The notes: generated by a model not told the origin, from the letters alone. Positions 9,488 to 20,947 are shown, counted from the first letter of the stretch. The stretch: DNA of 64,000 bases from Diplolepis rosae (GCA_030998225.1 JAPYXD010000250.1:2852001-2916000), one strand, 5' to 3'. Numbers and translations are program-made.

Positions 9488-10837
9488 AATATTTAACAAT
9501 TTTAATATTTTCAACCAACTCACCAAAATTTATCCTATATCATAAATCTCTACAACCGAAACAAGACATAATAATTTTAATTTTGGAAATATAAATAAAC
9601 TTTACACAATAAAACTCTGTACGATAAAAGAGAAAACCCTACTGAACATAAGTTTATTAATAATTTTTTAAGCACAATGAAATTGTACAATAAATTATAG
9701 AAATTAAATTTTGTACATTTGAATGAACTCTATTAGAATCTACGAGAAAATATTATGCACCCGATTAGATACTTTTTTATGAGTTTAATTTCAGGGCCAT
9801 GACACACTTACCAGATTACTACCTTACTTTTCTAAACCAACTTCCAGCCACACGAAATAAGATATCGATTTGAAGTTTTGAGAACTTAAATGAAAGGCAC
9901 TAAGAAATGTTTATGATTAAAAAATAATTTTTTTCCAAAAATTTTTATCTAAATTGTTATTGGAATTGTAAAAATTTTGAAGTAAAAAAAGTCCCTTCGT
10001 GACTCTTATTCAAGAGCCTAAGATTTCAACTCGATATCTTATCTTGATATCTTAAGATAGTCGAAAAAAATGTTATATCTATACACTGCTGTTCAGCATT
10101 ATTTACAAATTCCCGCAACATCCAGAAGTTCTGGCAGATCGTTCACGAATAAACGAACCATCTTTGAAGAGAAAAGAGATCTGCTGCCACCCTCTTATGT
10201 AAAAGAGTATATTTATTTGTATAAAATCATGAGTTCTTAAAGCAATAATAATGAAGTTAAAAGTTTCTTTATAACATTACTCGTATTTATTTTATACCTA
10301 TACACTTCTATTATTAACAGACCAGCATACAAATTCCAAAACTATGTTGCACACACTTTCTCAAATAATCAGGCTCAATGAAATTAGAATTTAAAAACAG
10401 TATCATTAAAGAAAAATTCGACTATAGCTGAAAGAAAACAATCTAAATTGTGCTTCGCTCGCAAGTTTGAGCGCACCTAGGGCGCGCGATGTGATCGTCG
10501 CGCTCCGTTCTTTCTGGACCTCGCGCTTCGCGCTCGGTCTTGTGTTCTTCGCATACATTTAAGTTTATTTCTTATAATTTGATACTGAAGCTCAAACCAA
10601 TTTTATAATAATATTAGAGATGATGTGAATTACACATTTTCTCAAAGTCACTCAATTTCTTTTTGTATTTAAGTGAAACAGGAAATTCCATTTACTTAAG
10701 GCTCTATCAGCCTTAAAGAACACATTCTCATCATGACGCTCGCGCTTCGCGCTTGATTTTCTGTATACATTTCAGTAACTTTTTAATAAATTACATGATT
10801 AAAATAATTTATTTTCTTCCAAATCTCTCAAAAAGGA
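9488..10837. other. AT-rich spacer with CG-rich islets
   Basis: No gene seen. CG-rich islets at about 10450-10545 and 10736-10756 carry CGCGCTTCGCGCTCG/TTG palindromic motifs that stand out from the AT-rich background. Confidence 0.5.
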
Positions 10838-11410
10838 AAAACAATCGTAGACTTTATTTAAGGAAACGATTTTGCAGAACAACGCTTATTTCGTATCTCA
10901 CATATTTTGTTGAAAAAAATCGAATTCTTTTAATATTAAAAATCAAAACATAAAATATACATCCTGTCCCGAAATGTCCTTGCGAGAATCTGTAGACTTC
11001 ATTTAGGCAAACAATTTTCCATCTAAACGTTTTTTTTGTATCTCACATATTTTGTCTAAAAAATGGAATTTTTGAATTTTAATCGTATTTTTTGGAATTG
11101 AAACGAAAAATATATGTTTTATCAGAAACTGTGTGAGACAAAACTTGTAGATCTTTTCGAAACTAACAACTTTGTATTCTTACGTTTTTTTCGTATTTCA
11201 CATATTATTGTTAAAAAATTGGATTTTGGATTTTCAATAGTTTTTTTTTAATTAAAAAGAAAAATATGCATCTTATGAAAAAATGTTACAATTCAAATTC
11301 GTAGGTCTTTATGCAGAAAATAATATTGTATCATATCGTTTTTTCGTATCTCGTATAATTTAACTGGAAAATGGAATTTTGATATTGACTTTTTTCGAAT
11401 TTGAATATGC
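10838..11410 (+). repeat. Diverged ~150-bp tandem repeat, four copies
   Basis: Units begin near 10847, 10992, 11147 and 11303 with GTAGACTT/GTAGATCTT/GTAGGTCTT. Each continues with CG(T)nCGTATCTCACATATTTTGTT and ends in GAAAAATATACATCTT-like sequence. Spacings are 145, 155 and 156. Confidence 0.7.
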
Positions 11411-11859
11411 TGTAACATTTCTAATTTTGATTTAATCAAAAAATGTTATCAGGATATTTTTTAGAGATTTAAAAGCACTGTCAAAAACCAGTATTGAAAT
11501 TTTTGATTTTTTCAAAAAGTTATTTTCAAAAACACAAAAGTAGTGCTCAATCCCTCAATTTTGATTAGATGTGGCTGGTTAATGAACTTGTCCATTCGTT
11601 TTTGGCTCCGATAAAGTGTACCAAAGCTCAATTCAATCTGATAATTCTATCGAGAGTTATGCCGCACACGACCTACTACAGACAGACAGACACTTTCGTT
11701 AAAACCGTTTTTTTCTGACTCAGGGTGTCTCAAAACGTAAAGATTTGATGAAAATTTCGAAAGTCATTTTTCACATAAAACCTATACCTTCTCATCCATG
11801 ATGAGAATGTAAGAAATTCTTTCGACTATGGCGATATAAAATCAAAATACAACTATACA
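11411..11859. other. Noncoding repeat-like segment with (CAGA)n
   Basis: Contains CAGACAGACAGACA at about 11680-11695, followed by AAAACCGTTTTTTTCTGACTC and a TCTCAAAACGTAAAGATT block. It looks like the conserved tail of a common interspersed insect repeat, but I cannot name the family. Confidence 0.35.
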
Positions 11860-12139
11860 ATGTATGTATATTGTGTGATGTCTGGTTAAAAGTTGCAAAC
11901 TGCATTCTGCGCTCATCGAATGTTCGATATCCGAATTGAGGCACTTTGGGTTTCCAATATTCGACATTCGACTATGCGGCCGATCGAATCGAAAAAATCC
12001 GATCCAAAGAAGGGTGCTTCGAATGCCGAATATTCGACATTCGACTATGCGGTCGATCGAATCGAAAAAATCCGATCCGACAAATAAGGCGATTCGAATC
12101 GAATTTGCGACATTCGATCCGACAGAATGCACACGTCTA
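11860..12139 (+). repeat. Interspersed repeat family A, copy 1
   Basis: It starts ATTGTGTGATGTCTGGTTAA and ends GAATGCACACGTCTA. Inside, a ~75-bp unit with CGACATTCGACTATGCGG and CGATCGAATCGAAAAAATCC is present twice. A single-unit copy lies in reverse orientation at 59757-59975. Overlapping frames on both strands are open only because of the repeat. Confidence 0.7.
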
Positions 12140-12550
12140 GTCCACACCTTGCAAAAATCTGCAAAAATTCTATTTTAATCATCGATAGGTAACTAATGAA
12201 TAGAATAATTCAAAAGAGTGGTCGCGCAATTCAAACATGAACAACATTGCGGGCAAAAATTTTCACAATTTTTTGCATCGCGAATTATGCATGAAAAAAT
12301 CTTCAAAAATCTACAAATGTGTCTTCTATTGGAAAAAAGACCCCTGGTTGTTTTTTCAAAATTTGCCTATAATTAGTTCAGCTAAAAAAAGAAAAAAACG
12401 AAAATGGTAAAATCCGCCATTACTCATTTAAAATGGCAGATAATGATCTGAAAATTTAACAAAATAATCTCTTGCGCAACCCCTTCCATATGGTTTATGC
12501 GAAATTTGATTTGGTTTTAAGGTCGATTTCACGTGGAAACCCGGCTATGC
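12140..12550 (-). repeat. Right ~410-bp terminal inverted repeat
   Basis: Reverse complement of 8102-8481 with a few indels. It starts GTCCACAC and ends GGCTATGC. Confidence 0.8.
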
Positions 12551-13125
12551 GCTTTGTATATTCTTACTATACAAGATAATTTTACAAAATACTCTCTAGC
12601 AATACCTGTTCCTAATCATCAAGCTGGTACAATAGCAGATGCGTTAGTGAAAAAATTTATTTGCACACTTGGATCGCCGATAGGAGTACTAACGGTTCAA
12701 AGCAGAGATTTATTGAGCAATTTATTGAAAAGATTAGCAAAACGCTTTAGAATCAAACAATTTCGTACCACAACTTTTCACCCTCAATCCAATGGATCAC
12801 TAGAATGATCACATCATGTTCTAGGTGAATATTTCAAACAATCTGTAGCAAAAAACTCAGAATGGGACGATTGGCTAGAATTAGCAATGTTACACAACAG
12901 CATGTAATGCGAATACAAGCGAGAAAAAATCTCATAATAGCAAAAGAAAAATTAAAGATGTATCACGATAGAAAAATAAATCCTTTGGAAATATAAATTA
13001 GGGATAGTGTATTTTTATTTAATATCCTAGGAGAAGGAAATGTAAAAATCAACATAAAAGGAAAACCGACAGTAGTTTACGTCAATCAAATAAAAAGATC
13101 GCACATAAATATACAAAATTGATTA
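12551..13125 (+). pseudogene. Gypsy integrase, C-terminal half (interrupted)
   Basis: It resumes the integrase domain broken at 8101. After YILTIQDNFTKYSLAIPVPN come the VLTVQSRDLLSN region (the second catalytic aspartate is not kept), then TTTFHPQSNGSLE with the catalytic glutamate. A stop follows, and degraded C-terminal sequence continues (HHVLGEYFKQS, later YVNQIKRSHINIQN) to about 13125. Loss of the second Asp and several stops show the gene is dead. Confidence 0.8.
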
Positions 13126-15165
13126 ACAGAATTTGAATTCTAACTCAAAATAGTATAAACTTTGAATTAAATCGAAGCGTTTAGAATAACTGAACCAAAA
13201 ATGTTTCAAACAAAAAGATGTTTTGAAATTTCATTCTAATCTTACTTTTTTCTTTTTTAGAGATTCAAGAAGCTCACTGAATCTCAAAAATAGAAATAAA
13301 AAATTTCAAAATATTTCATAGTTTTTTCAGAGTAAATTAAACTTCTTGAACTAGCAAGTATTTATCAAATTGATCAAAATTTTTCAAGTTTTCCCTTCTG
13401 TTGAGTACAAACTAAAAATCTAATATCATCACAAACAAATGATATTTCTTCAAAATTCTTATAAGTGCTTTCTTTACATTTGATTCAATCAATTCTATTT
13501 TTGTTCATTGACCATTCAAAGAAAAAAATAATAACTTTTTTTAGTAAGGCAAATGCTAGTTTCCATTCGAATCATCATTTATGTAAAAATATTCGCATTT
13601 TATTTTTTGCATAAAAGAAATACCTTTTCTGACAAGAATAAATAAGCACTGCATAATTAGTGCCATCATAAATATAATTTCAATTTTGTTTTTTCTTTCA
13701 TCAAGGGAACTTTTCTTGATCCCCATCCTATTGGAAGAACAGTTTCTACAAATATTAAGTCTGTAAATGTAAACTGTACGATGGCGTCACAAAGTTGTTA
13801 ATGTGAAAATTTGTTTTTAAATAGAAATTAATGTGCAATAATAACTAATTAAATAAATATTATTCTTCACATTGTTTCATTTACAAATAATTCTATTAAT
13901 GTTACAAGAAACTTTAGAAAAACAATGAAAATTACAAGAATTGTAGGAAAATCTATTCCCCTGTTATTATGTAAAATTGTTTTTCTTATGATTATTTTAT
14001 TCTTTTATTGGTACGCTAATTAAATTGGGGTTCGTGCAATTAACTTTTAGAAACTTGTAACAATAGTAATAAGAAATCACAATGCCATTCTTTGAAGAAA
14101 TCAATTTTAGATTCAACCAAGTTTTTTTCTCTTCAATGTACCAATTTACAGCGTCTATTAATTCATATATGTAATTAACGATTCTAATATTATTTAATAT
14201 CTATTATCAATAGTATGTATTGTATGTTAATTTCTCTTCTATATACAACCAATGATGTATAGTGCTCTCAGGTTCTTTTCACTAATGTGTATAGTAGCGA
14301 TCGTAATACTCGAAAATTACTTTTCAATACTACATATGTAATTGATAAATTTTTATAATTTTTCCATTTTTTTGCAACAATCGTATTGTTTGCAAATTTG
14401 CATAATTATTAATAATCAAACTTTTTTTATTATTATTACTATATATATATATATGTAATCAACGGTGTAATACTTCCAAAGTTTCTTATTTTTTTCTATT
14501 ATAGATTTATGTAACATGTTGTTATAATTCTTTTTATTTTTTACAACAAAAAAATTAAAAATTTTAATTCGAATAACTATGTTTCAACGAAATTTATGAC
14601 ACAATACAATTGCTAACTTAAATTTAAAAAATATGTCCTTGATCAAGTAAGCACCTTGGATTGAATTTATTCTTCTACCGAAGTTCACTGAAAGAAATGG
14701 TATTGTGTTTCTACCTAACCGAGTTTGTTAGAGAATTTCTTTGCAAATTAGAAAGAAAATCTTCTTACTTCAGTTATATTATTTTGTGCGTTGATAAGTA
14801 TGAATAAGAAATTAAAAATACTAGTTGAGCTAATAACATGTCTTTAAATTAGCTATCAGCTCAGGAAACTTTCATAAATGTCCTTCTGATTGTATTATCT
14901 ATCGACTGTTATGCAGATTTAGCAAAACAAAATGGTTTGTTTCAAGGATGTATATTGGTGTGCGTTCAAACGTTTGCAGAGTGATCGTATGTGATCATGC
15001 AAACAAAACACGTATTGCTGGTATCGATTTGATTTTTTTTTTTTAGATTTATAATCAACCACTGATATAATAGTTTACTTACCCCTAACCTCTGAAACTA
15101 CTTCGCATCACTAGCAGACAAGCGTCTGTTTAAAGTTGGGCTGATTTTCCAAAACAGAGTTTGGC
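13126..15165. other. AT-rich noncoding stretch
   Basis: No reliable coding frame or RNA gene. It holds one copy of the 2.5-kb interspersed repeat (14436-14560). It is probably the decayed 3' part of the gypsy element plus flank. Confidence 0.5.
14436..14560. repeat. Interspersed repeat, copy 2 (partner at 2497-2622)
   Basis: The (TA)n start, TGTAATCAACGGTGTAATAC, ATTTATGTAACATG and TTTTTTACAA match the copy at 2497-2622 in the same orientation. Confidence 0.6.
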
Positions 15166-15263
15166 AATAACATGTGACTGGTCATAACATACACTCATTT
15201 CCAATCCTTACATAAAACGAGGAAATCTTTAAAGAAGGGAAGTGTTACGTTTCTGAGGTAACA
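15166..15263 (+). repeat. Internally deleted LTR fragment
   Basis: A short U3-like piece (AACATGTGACTGGTCATAAC) is joined directly to the LTR 3' end (CCTTACATAAAACGAGGAAA through TGTTACGTTTCTGAGGTAACA). It is the same family as 47223-49484 but lacks the central part. Confidence 0.7.
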
Positions 15264-16114
15264 CAAAGATATGGAAGTTGAGCATTAATAATCGAATGTT
15301 TTGAGCTAAGGATCAACAGTTTCTTGGTTTAGCATACGAAAATAATCGGTGAATATCAATGATAATAAGACACTGAATTTATGAATATATAAGATAATTT
15401 ATTATAAACAAATAAGATGTTGCATAAGTTTTCACACAGAATGACACTACGGTTGTAACTTACTTGTCTACCTCTTAAAGTAGAGGGCAAAAGAGAGAAT
15501 TGTCGTTTGGTGCTCCTATAATTGCAAGTCAACAACACAAATTCTTGCAGGATAGTTGGGTTTCGTTTGAGTCTTCGTAAGGTAGCAAAGCAACGATAAA
15601 TTCTGCAGGAGACAATTGGTTTTCGTTTGAGTCTTCGTGTAAAGCAAAACAACGATAAATCTTGCAGGAGGTATGGTGTAAGAGATGCAAGTCCACCAAC
15701 TGGTAGGAAAATCATCCACTTATGTATCTTGCCAAGTACACGAGAAATGAATCAGGTATGCAATTATTAACAAGATAGGTTAGTTTGTTCCGATTTCAGA
15801 AATGAATCACTATTAACCGACACGACTAAATACGATGATACACGTAATCCAAAGGAACTACATAGCACTACTGTTTCCGAACTTGCACCACTTAAGGACC
15901 ATGGATTTCATGTACCAAGTACCGAAGGTAGAATCTTGCTCATAGAAATACACTAAGATTTACGTTTATCAAAGGGTCTGCTCACGACGTTGAATTACCG
16001 GTCCAGACCTAACAACCGTACAACTGTTCGGAACTTAATGACAAACCTCCAGAGGTGAATCTGGGGTATATACATTATTTGGTCTCCCAATAGTGACTGG
16101 AATGGGAGTGGATC
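15264..16114. other. Noncoding with a short direct repeat
   Basis: A ~60-bp unit with TTTCGTTTGAGTCTTCGT and AAAACAACGATAAAT is present about twice at 15540-15670. The 119-residue minus-strand frame here is a by-product of that repeat. Nothing else recognised. Confidence 0.5.
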
Positions 16115-16195
16115 GCGCAAAATTGTATAAAGTCACGCGCCGTGCAAATTTATATAAAGTCACGCGAGGTGCAATTCTGTATAAAGTCACGATTG
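16115..16195 (+). repeat. 27-bp tandem repeat, three copies
   Basis: Units start at 16115, 16142 and 16169, each (G)TGCAAATTTATATAAAGTCA-like and rich in TATAAAGTCACG. Period is exactly 27. Confidence 0.85.
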
Positions 16196-16479
16196 ATCAA
16201 AGATCTATGTTTTTCTCCCACCACGGTCTATTACTATTGGTCAATTTTTATTTGCAACTTGGATGTTGTATCCCTTCTATTCTCTCTCTTGCCTATTTCT
16301 AATCTTAATCAACAAGTAGATTTGGGAATGAATAAGAATACCTGCATCTACTTAGCTGTAGCTTATTTTTTATGTGTTACAACCTATGATTGATTAATTG
16401 ATTGATTTTGTATAATCAATCAATCCTTATACATACACATACATACATTCACACGTATGTGTGCATACACGCATGTGGA

Positions 16480-16765
16480 GACCCTAAATCATGTTGCTCA
16501 AATTCGATTGAGATACATGATTGAGCGTGTATAGGTTTTTGATTATAAAGTATTTTCAGGTTGCGACCTGAATTTCATCAATTTTGTCACAGGACCACCC
16601 GAATTTGATTGCTGTGTTAGTAAGGATTCAGTAGGAGAACATACTGCTTCAGGAGCACTCATGCTGCTATGTCTTATCGAAGCTTCTATGGTAGTGGTTC
16701 GTGTAACGATGCTTCGTCCAACTCTGTGTTCGTTAGGTGCCATTATTACGGGGCCGCCATGACAT
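16480..16765 (-). repeat. Duplicated unknown segment, copy 1, with 66-codon ORF
   Basis: On the minus strand an open frame (16543-16743) starts MAPNEHRVGRSIVTRTTTIE, is rich in Ser/Thr, and ends KFRSQPENTL. I do not recognise it. A diverged direct copy of the whole segment at 17478-17760 lacks the open frame. It may be a duplicated exon or a short repeat family. Confidence 0.45.
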
Positions 16766-17477
16766 TTTCTTTTTCATTTCCGTTTACTTTAGCATGTCGA
16801 AATTGTATATGCATTTAGAACATTATATATACAGATATGTGCAATGTATACAATTTAAACACATCAGTGTTTGTTTCTTTTTATTATTATAAGACACTCT
16901 TAGAGATTTTTGGAAATTGACAGAATTGCTATGTCACAAAGTCAACATTTAATTTGACGATATTTATGATGCTTTTGAGTATAGGTAACTTAAAGTTACG
17001 AAAATGTACTAAATTTTCAGGAATTTTACTTAACATTGTGAAACTGTAACAGAATTTTTATATAAATTGCCATAAAATTACGAATCTGTAAATAAATTCG
17101 CATTTACATGTAACTCCATCTTAATTTTTTATTTATAGTCTGACCGTAATCCAAATTCTGGGAATCAATATTATGTCTATTTCAATGATTCCAATTGTCG
17201 CTCATTTTCAGGTTAGGTGAGCTGACACAAGCTCATTCATTGGCCAGATCGGGTAAATTATACTCGAGAATTCGGGGTTGAATTTGCGTTACCCGATTTC
17301 GCCAATAAACGGCTTTATTAACTGCCATATTTGTCAATAAGATCATTTTCTTAAGCATAATTTGACTTTATACCGACAACTCGTTAATTATTCAACTAAT
17401 TAATTCAAATAGAATCGTAATTACCTTAGTACTGAGGTACCAATGGAGATGTGTGCCATTATAGTTTTGAGAAACCC
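16766..17477. other. AT-rich spacer
   Basis: Nothing recognised between the two copies of the duplicated segment. Confidence 0.5.
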
Positions 17478-17760
17478 TTAGTTATGTGGCTCAATTCTGA
17501 TTGATTCACATAATTAAAGGTTTATGGATATGTAGCAATGCACATTTTTATTCTTCGTGGTTATTATTCAATTATTGTTAACAGAATCTCCCGAATTTGA
17601 TTGTCCGTTTAAAATTTTCTGACTGGATAACATACCGTATGTGGAGTTCGCTGTTCATCATACCTATGTGTATAATTTCTGCCTCCATCGTAGTTGTTTG
17701 TCCAACAATGCTTGTATATTAGGTGGCCATTGCTACGGGGCTGCCATGGAGTTTTTCAAT
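17478..17760 (-). repeat. Duplicated unknown segment, copy 2 (decayed)
   Basis: Direct copy of 16480-16765. Shared parts include CCCGAATTTGATTG, ATGGTAGT/ATCGTAGT and TACGGGG(C)CTGCCATG. The reading frame of copy 1 is destroyed by substitutions and indels. Confidence 0.5.
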
Positions 17761-17936
17761 GATAACAGCCATGTTGTCGGTGCATATATTGGTGTAAGAC
17801 CTGCTGCAATATGAATTTTTGGCAAGTCTAATGATGAACTTGTAATAGGAATTCATATGGGTACAGGAGAATTGCTTAGTGTATATGATTCATTCCAGGC
17901 GGTTGCGGCTCTTCTTATCGCTGAGCGGTAACACTA

Positions 17937-18707
17937 TTAGGTGCGCAACTAAGTTCCCGCTGTTTGTCAATAGATGGCTCCAGCAGTAAGCGCTGGTCGA
18001 TTTTGACATATCCAAAACGTCATGAACCGAGCTTAGACATATGGTAAAAAAAACCGTTTTGACAAATCAGTGATTTTCTTTTGACGTCATATACTTTTAG
18101 TTGTGTGAAAATGTCTGATTTTGTGCCGAATAATCGTCATTTGCGGGAAGAGATGATTTTCTTCTTCTATTTGAAGAAAACGGCGGCTGAAGCGCATCGA
18201 GAGCTGCAAAAAGTTTACGGAGATGCTGCTCTAAGAGAAACAACGTGCCGTGATTGGTTCCATCGATTTAAAGACGGTGATTTCGATGGTGACGACCGTC
18301 CGCGTGAAGCAAGGCCAAAAACCTTCGAAGACGATGTTGTTATTTATTGTGAGCTGTTGAAACTGAACGAAACTATCATTGAGGAACGGTATCAAACGGA
18401 ATTGATGCGTTTTAGCCGATCACAGCGCGAAAAACGGCCACAATACGAGCAGAGGCACGAAAAAGTGATTCCACAGCATGAGAATGCTCGGCCTCATGTT
18501 GCCAAACCCGTTGAAACCTACCTGGAGACGCTTAAATGGGAAGCCCTACCCCACTCGCCGTATTCACCAAATATTGCGGCGTTCGATTATTACTTACTCC
18601 GGTCGATGGCACAGGGTCTGGCTGATCAGCAGTTTCGCTCATATGAAGCTATCGAAAAATCGCTTGATTCGTGGATGGCCTCATGTTCAGTAGGGTTTTC
18701 TCTTTAA
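17937..18707 (+). pseudogene. Internally deleted mariner transposase
   Basis: After a TA at 17935-17936 the sequence TTAGGTGCGCAACTAAGTTC resembles an irritans-type mariner inverted repeat. The ORF proper starts MSDFVPNNRHLREEMIFFFY at 18111 and holds the mariner helix-turn-helix region. It then jumps from the RPKTFEDD region to VVIYCELLKLNETI, losing roughly 130 residues that include the first catalytic Asp. The second site reads QHENARPH (Asp to Glu), and the third is in PYSPNIAAFDYY, where the last Asp is kept. The C-terminus runs into SVGFSL and a stop, and no 3' inverted repeat is visible. Confidence 0.85.
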
Positions 18708-18845
18708 TCCTACAGAGTTTTATTGTGTAAAGTTTATTTAAACTTCCAAAATTTAAATGATTATGTCTTGTTTCAGTTGTAGGGCTTTATGGTATAAGAT
18801 TAACTTTGGTGAGTTGGTTAAAAAAATTAAATTGTTAAATATACA

Positions 18846-19195
18846 CGGTGACCCATTTTAACCCTTTCAGGGGCACATTTTCCTGCTGCACCTAGTCTAG
18901 CCATGAAAGTGTCTATAAGGGTTTTTGGGGTTTGCTGATTATGAATCTGAATTCATATTTTCAATATTCAAAAAGGCAGATTCAATATGGCGGACAAAAT
19001 TTTAAAAAATTAGTGTATAAACGTTATAATTGGTATATATGGGTTATTAGGGCGCTGATTGTGAATCTAAAGTCTGATTTTTGAATTTCAAAGTGTCGTG
19101 TTAAATATGACACTCAAAACATTTAAAATTAGCAAAAAAATGAGAATTGTAGAGTTACTAATCACAGATCTGGTCTCAAATTTCCAAAATAAAGA
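18846..19195. repeat. Diverged repeat with TTTTTGGGGT and TGAATCTGA motifs
   Basis: Two diverged units (about 18900-19010 and 19020-19130) share GGGTT(T)TTGGGG/GGGTTATTAGGGCGCTGAT, a GAATCTGAA/GAATCTAAAG motif and AATATGGCGGAC/AAATATGAC. A related unit occurs at 27350-27410. TACACGGTGACCCATTTTAA at its start also occurs in diverged form near 60944. Confidence 0.5.
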
Positions 19196-19198
19196 TTA

Positions 19199-19665
19199 TG
19201 TATCTAAGTAAATGTCCAGATATTTACGCTGACATGAAAAAAGATATACTCATATTTGACACGCCTGACTACTCTTCGCACAACATCTGTGATATTCCGC
19301 AAGCTAATAAGAAGATCTTAGGTCTTATGAAAGACGAGTGCAGCGGTAAAATCGTAATAAAGTTTGTTGGCTTGCGGAGTAAAATGTATAGTGTGCGAGT
19401 CAACGTCTAAGATTTTTTAAAAAGAGCAAAAGGTATGAAAGCGGGAGTGGTCGAGAAAGATATTAAATTTATTGATTATATATATTTAATGATTATTACA
19501 CAATATATAATTAGATCGCGATTACACAGCGCTAAAATATTAAAGCAATGTAAAATAGCACTAAGTCCTTATGATGACAAGAGGTTCCTATTTCCAAGCA
19601 GTACACATACAGATAAGAGAATGAATGTGGATAGCGAACAAATTTTAAATAGGGAATGTATGTAA
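19199..19665 (+). pseudogene. Polinton DNA polymerase B, C-terminal fragment (left remnant)
   Basis: The frame starts near [10 protein letters not shown], continues with [15 protein letters not shown] and [13 protein letters not shown], then after one stop with AKGMKAGVVEKDIKF and a SRLHSAKILKQCKIALSPYD block. This is the thumb-side C-terminus of protein-primed family B polymerases of Polinton/Maverick elements, which replicate linear DNA from a terminal protein. A homologous section lies in opposite orientation at 25290-25500. Everything upstream of motif C is missing here. Confidence 0.8.
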
Positions 19666-19794
19666 AAAATAGATAGTGAGCTAACATCGTGAAGATATTG
19701 ATGGTAATAAGATTAAACAACACAATAATATGTACATATCATATATTTTATCATCCAAAACCTTACATCTAGTTCATACATAAGTTTATTATTA

Positions 19795-19955
19795 GTTTAA
19801 CTATAACTTGACCATAAATCCACTACAATTGAACTGTAAGTTAACTATGACTTAACTATAAGTCAACTATAACTTAAGTATAGTTTAACTAAAACTTAAT
19901 TACAACTTAACTTTAACGTAACTATAACTTAACTATAATTCAATTATACTGTAAC
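19795..19955. repeat. (TTAACTATAAC)n degenerate microsatellite
   Basis: Reiterated 10-11 base units of AACTATAACTTAA type. It lies in the polB-integrase intergenic region that is deleted in the right remnant. Confidence 0.75.
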
Positions 19956-19984
19956 GTTATATTAACTTTCACTTTAAAATTTTT

Positions 19985-20575
19985 CTACATATCCGAATTC
20001 TCTATCCAATTTTTGTGTGAAGAATTAAAACTAAGCCATTTCACATAGATTTTTTTATCACACTTCTTGAGGATCTTCTCTAAGAGATTAATATCAGGGT
20101 ACTTGACCTCGTCAAGGTCTTCTTGATAGAAGCCGCCAGCAATTGACTGATCTTGATAGTCCTTGAGTTGGTATGTAACTTGTTTATTTGAAATGACTTG
20201 GCTTATAGTGAATATTTCTGTGGACCAGTTTGCAATGTACCCATTTTCAAAAAAGTTTTCCAGTTTGCTCACTCGAAGTTTATCGACAACTTTGAATTTT
20301 TGTCGAGACGAGAAGGGGCAAGGCTTCTACGCACTTATAGTTACCATGTAAACTGAATTGTGACTATATCATTTTCTTGAATATCCGATTGAATCGTTCA
20401 ATCATTGATGCTTTTAGATAACTATAAGTTGAATAAAGTTTTATGTTCTATGATTCCGTGAACTCTCAAATTGTATATTGTAAAATTCTTCGCCCTTATC
20501 AGTATGTAATTTCTGCGGGATTCGATCATGAACAAGTATAGATTTTATTGCGGTAGCTACATCTTTTCCAGTCTA
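19985..20575 (-). pseudogene. Polinton integrase fragment (left remnant)
   Basis: The 95-codon C-terminal frame (19985-20272) holds ENFFENGYIANWSTEIFTIS and a chromodomain-like LLEKILKKCDKKIYVKWLSF. Upstream on the minus strand, degraded core sequence (GKDVATAIKSILVHDRIP, HTDKGEEFYN) continues to about 20575. The retroviral-type integrase inserts Polinton DNA. About 40 residues between the core and C-terminal domain are deleted at about 20301-20312 compared with the right copy, and the N-terminal half is gone. Confidence 0.8.
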
Positions 20576-20589
20576 CATGAAAATTTAAG

Positions 20590-20940
20590 GTATAAATGAC
20601 CACACTCAAATGTATTATATTCTTAATATCTGTCATGATTGTATTTTATAAGGCTACCAGCACCGAGATACTTGACAAGATCAGATGGTGGTTGGGTATT
20701 ACCGAAACTGTCAAAGTATAATGCTTTATTATAATATTTTTGTATGCCGCCCAATGCGTTTCAGGGCCGTTTCTATTATCAAGATTAATGATAGCAGGCT
20801 CGTTACGGTGGGACCCTCTTTTTGGTAATTGATTCCGCATAAAGACCTCACGGAAATGGGGAATTTTTACAGTCTTAGCATATTTAAATAAATCAAAATT
20901 GGTTAGTGCTCGTCGTGGTAGCTTTAATACAAGTTTTTCA
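20590..20940 (-). pseudogene. Polinton adenain-like cysteine protease
   Basis: From about 20940 the frame reads LPRRALTNFDLFKYAK, then MRNQLPKRGSHRNEPAIINL, NGPETHWAAYK (the His of the catalytic triad) and, after a one-base shift, YFDSFGN and a late CGHLYLKF with the nucleophile-type Cys. GPxTHWxAY...YFDSFG...CGxLxLKF is the signature of the Ulp1/adenain family maturation protease encoded by Polintons, which in adenoviruses cleaves capsid precursors. Frameshifted, so dead. It abuts the integrase fragment through a deletion. Confidence 0.85.
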
Positions 20941-20947
20941 ACGTTTG

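Larger units (their letters stand above)
8102..12550. mobile_element. 4.4-kb inverted-repeat insertion in a gypsy integrase gene
   Basis: The ends are GCATAGCCGGGTTTCC at 8102 and its exact reverse complement ending at 12550, at the break in the integrase frame. The arms (about 8102-8481 and 12140-12550) stay reverse-complementary with small indels for nearly 400 bp. The interior carries a nested MITE, an LTR fragment, ~150-bp tandem repeats and another interspersed repeat, but no transposase. Flanks are not a clean duplication. It is either a large foldback element or a MITE pair that captured unrelated DNA. Confidence 0.75.

Noticed and set aside
11842..12178. Overlapping open frames on both strands
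   Set aside because: Caused by the internal units of repeat family A; all frames read the same repeat.
15356..15715. 119-codon minus-strand frame
   Set aside because: Its repeated segments come from a ~60-bp DNA repeat and it matches no family.
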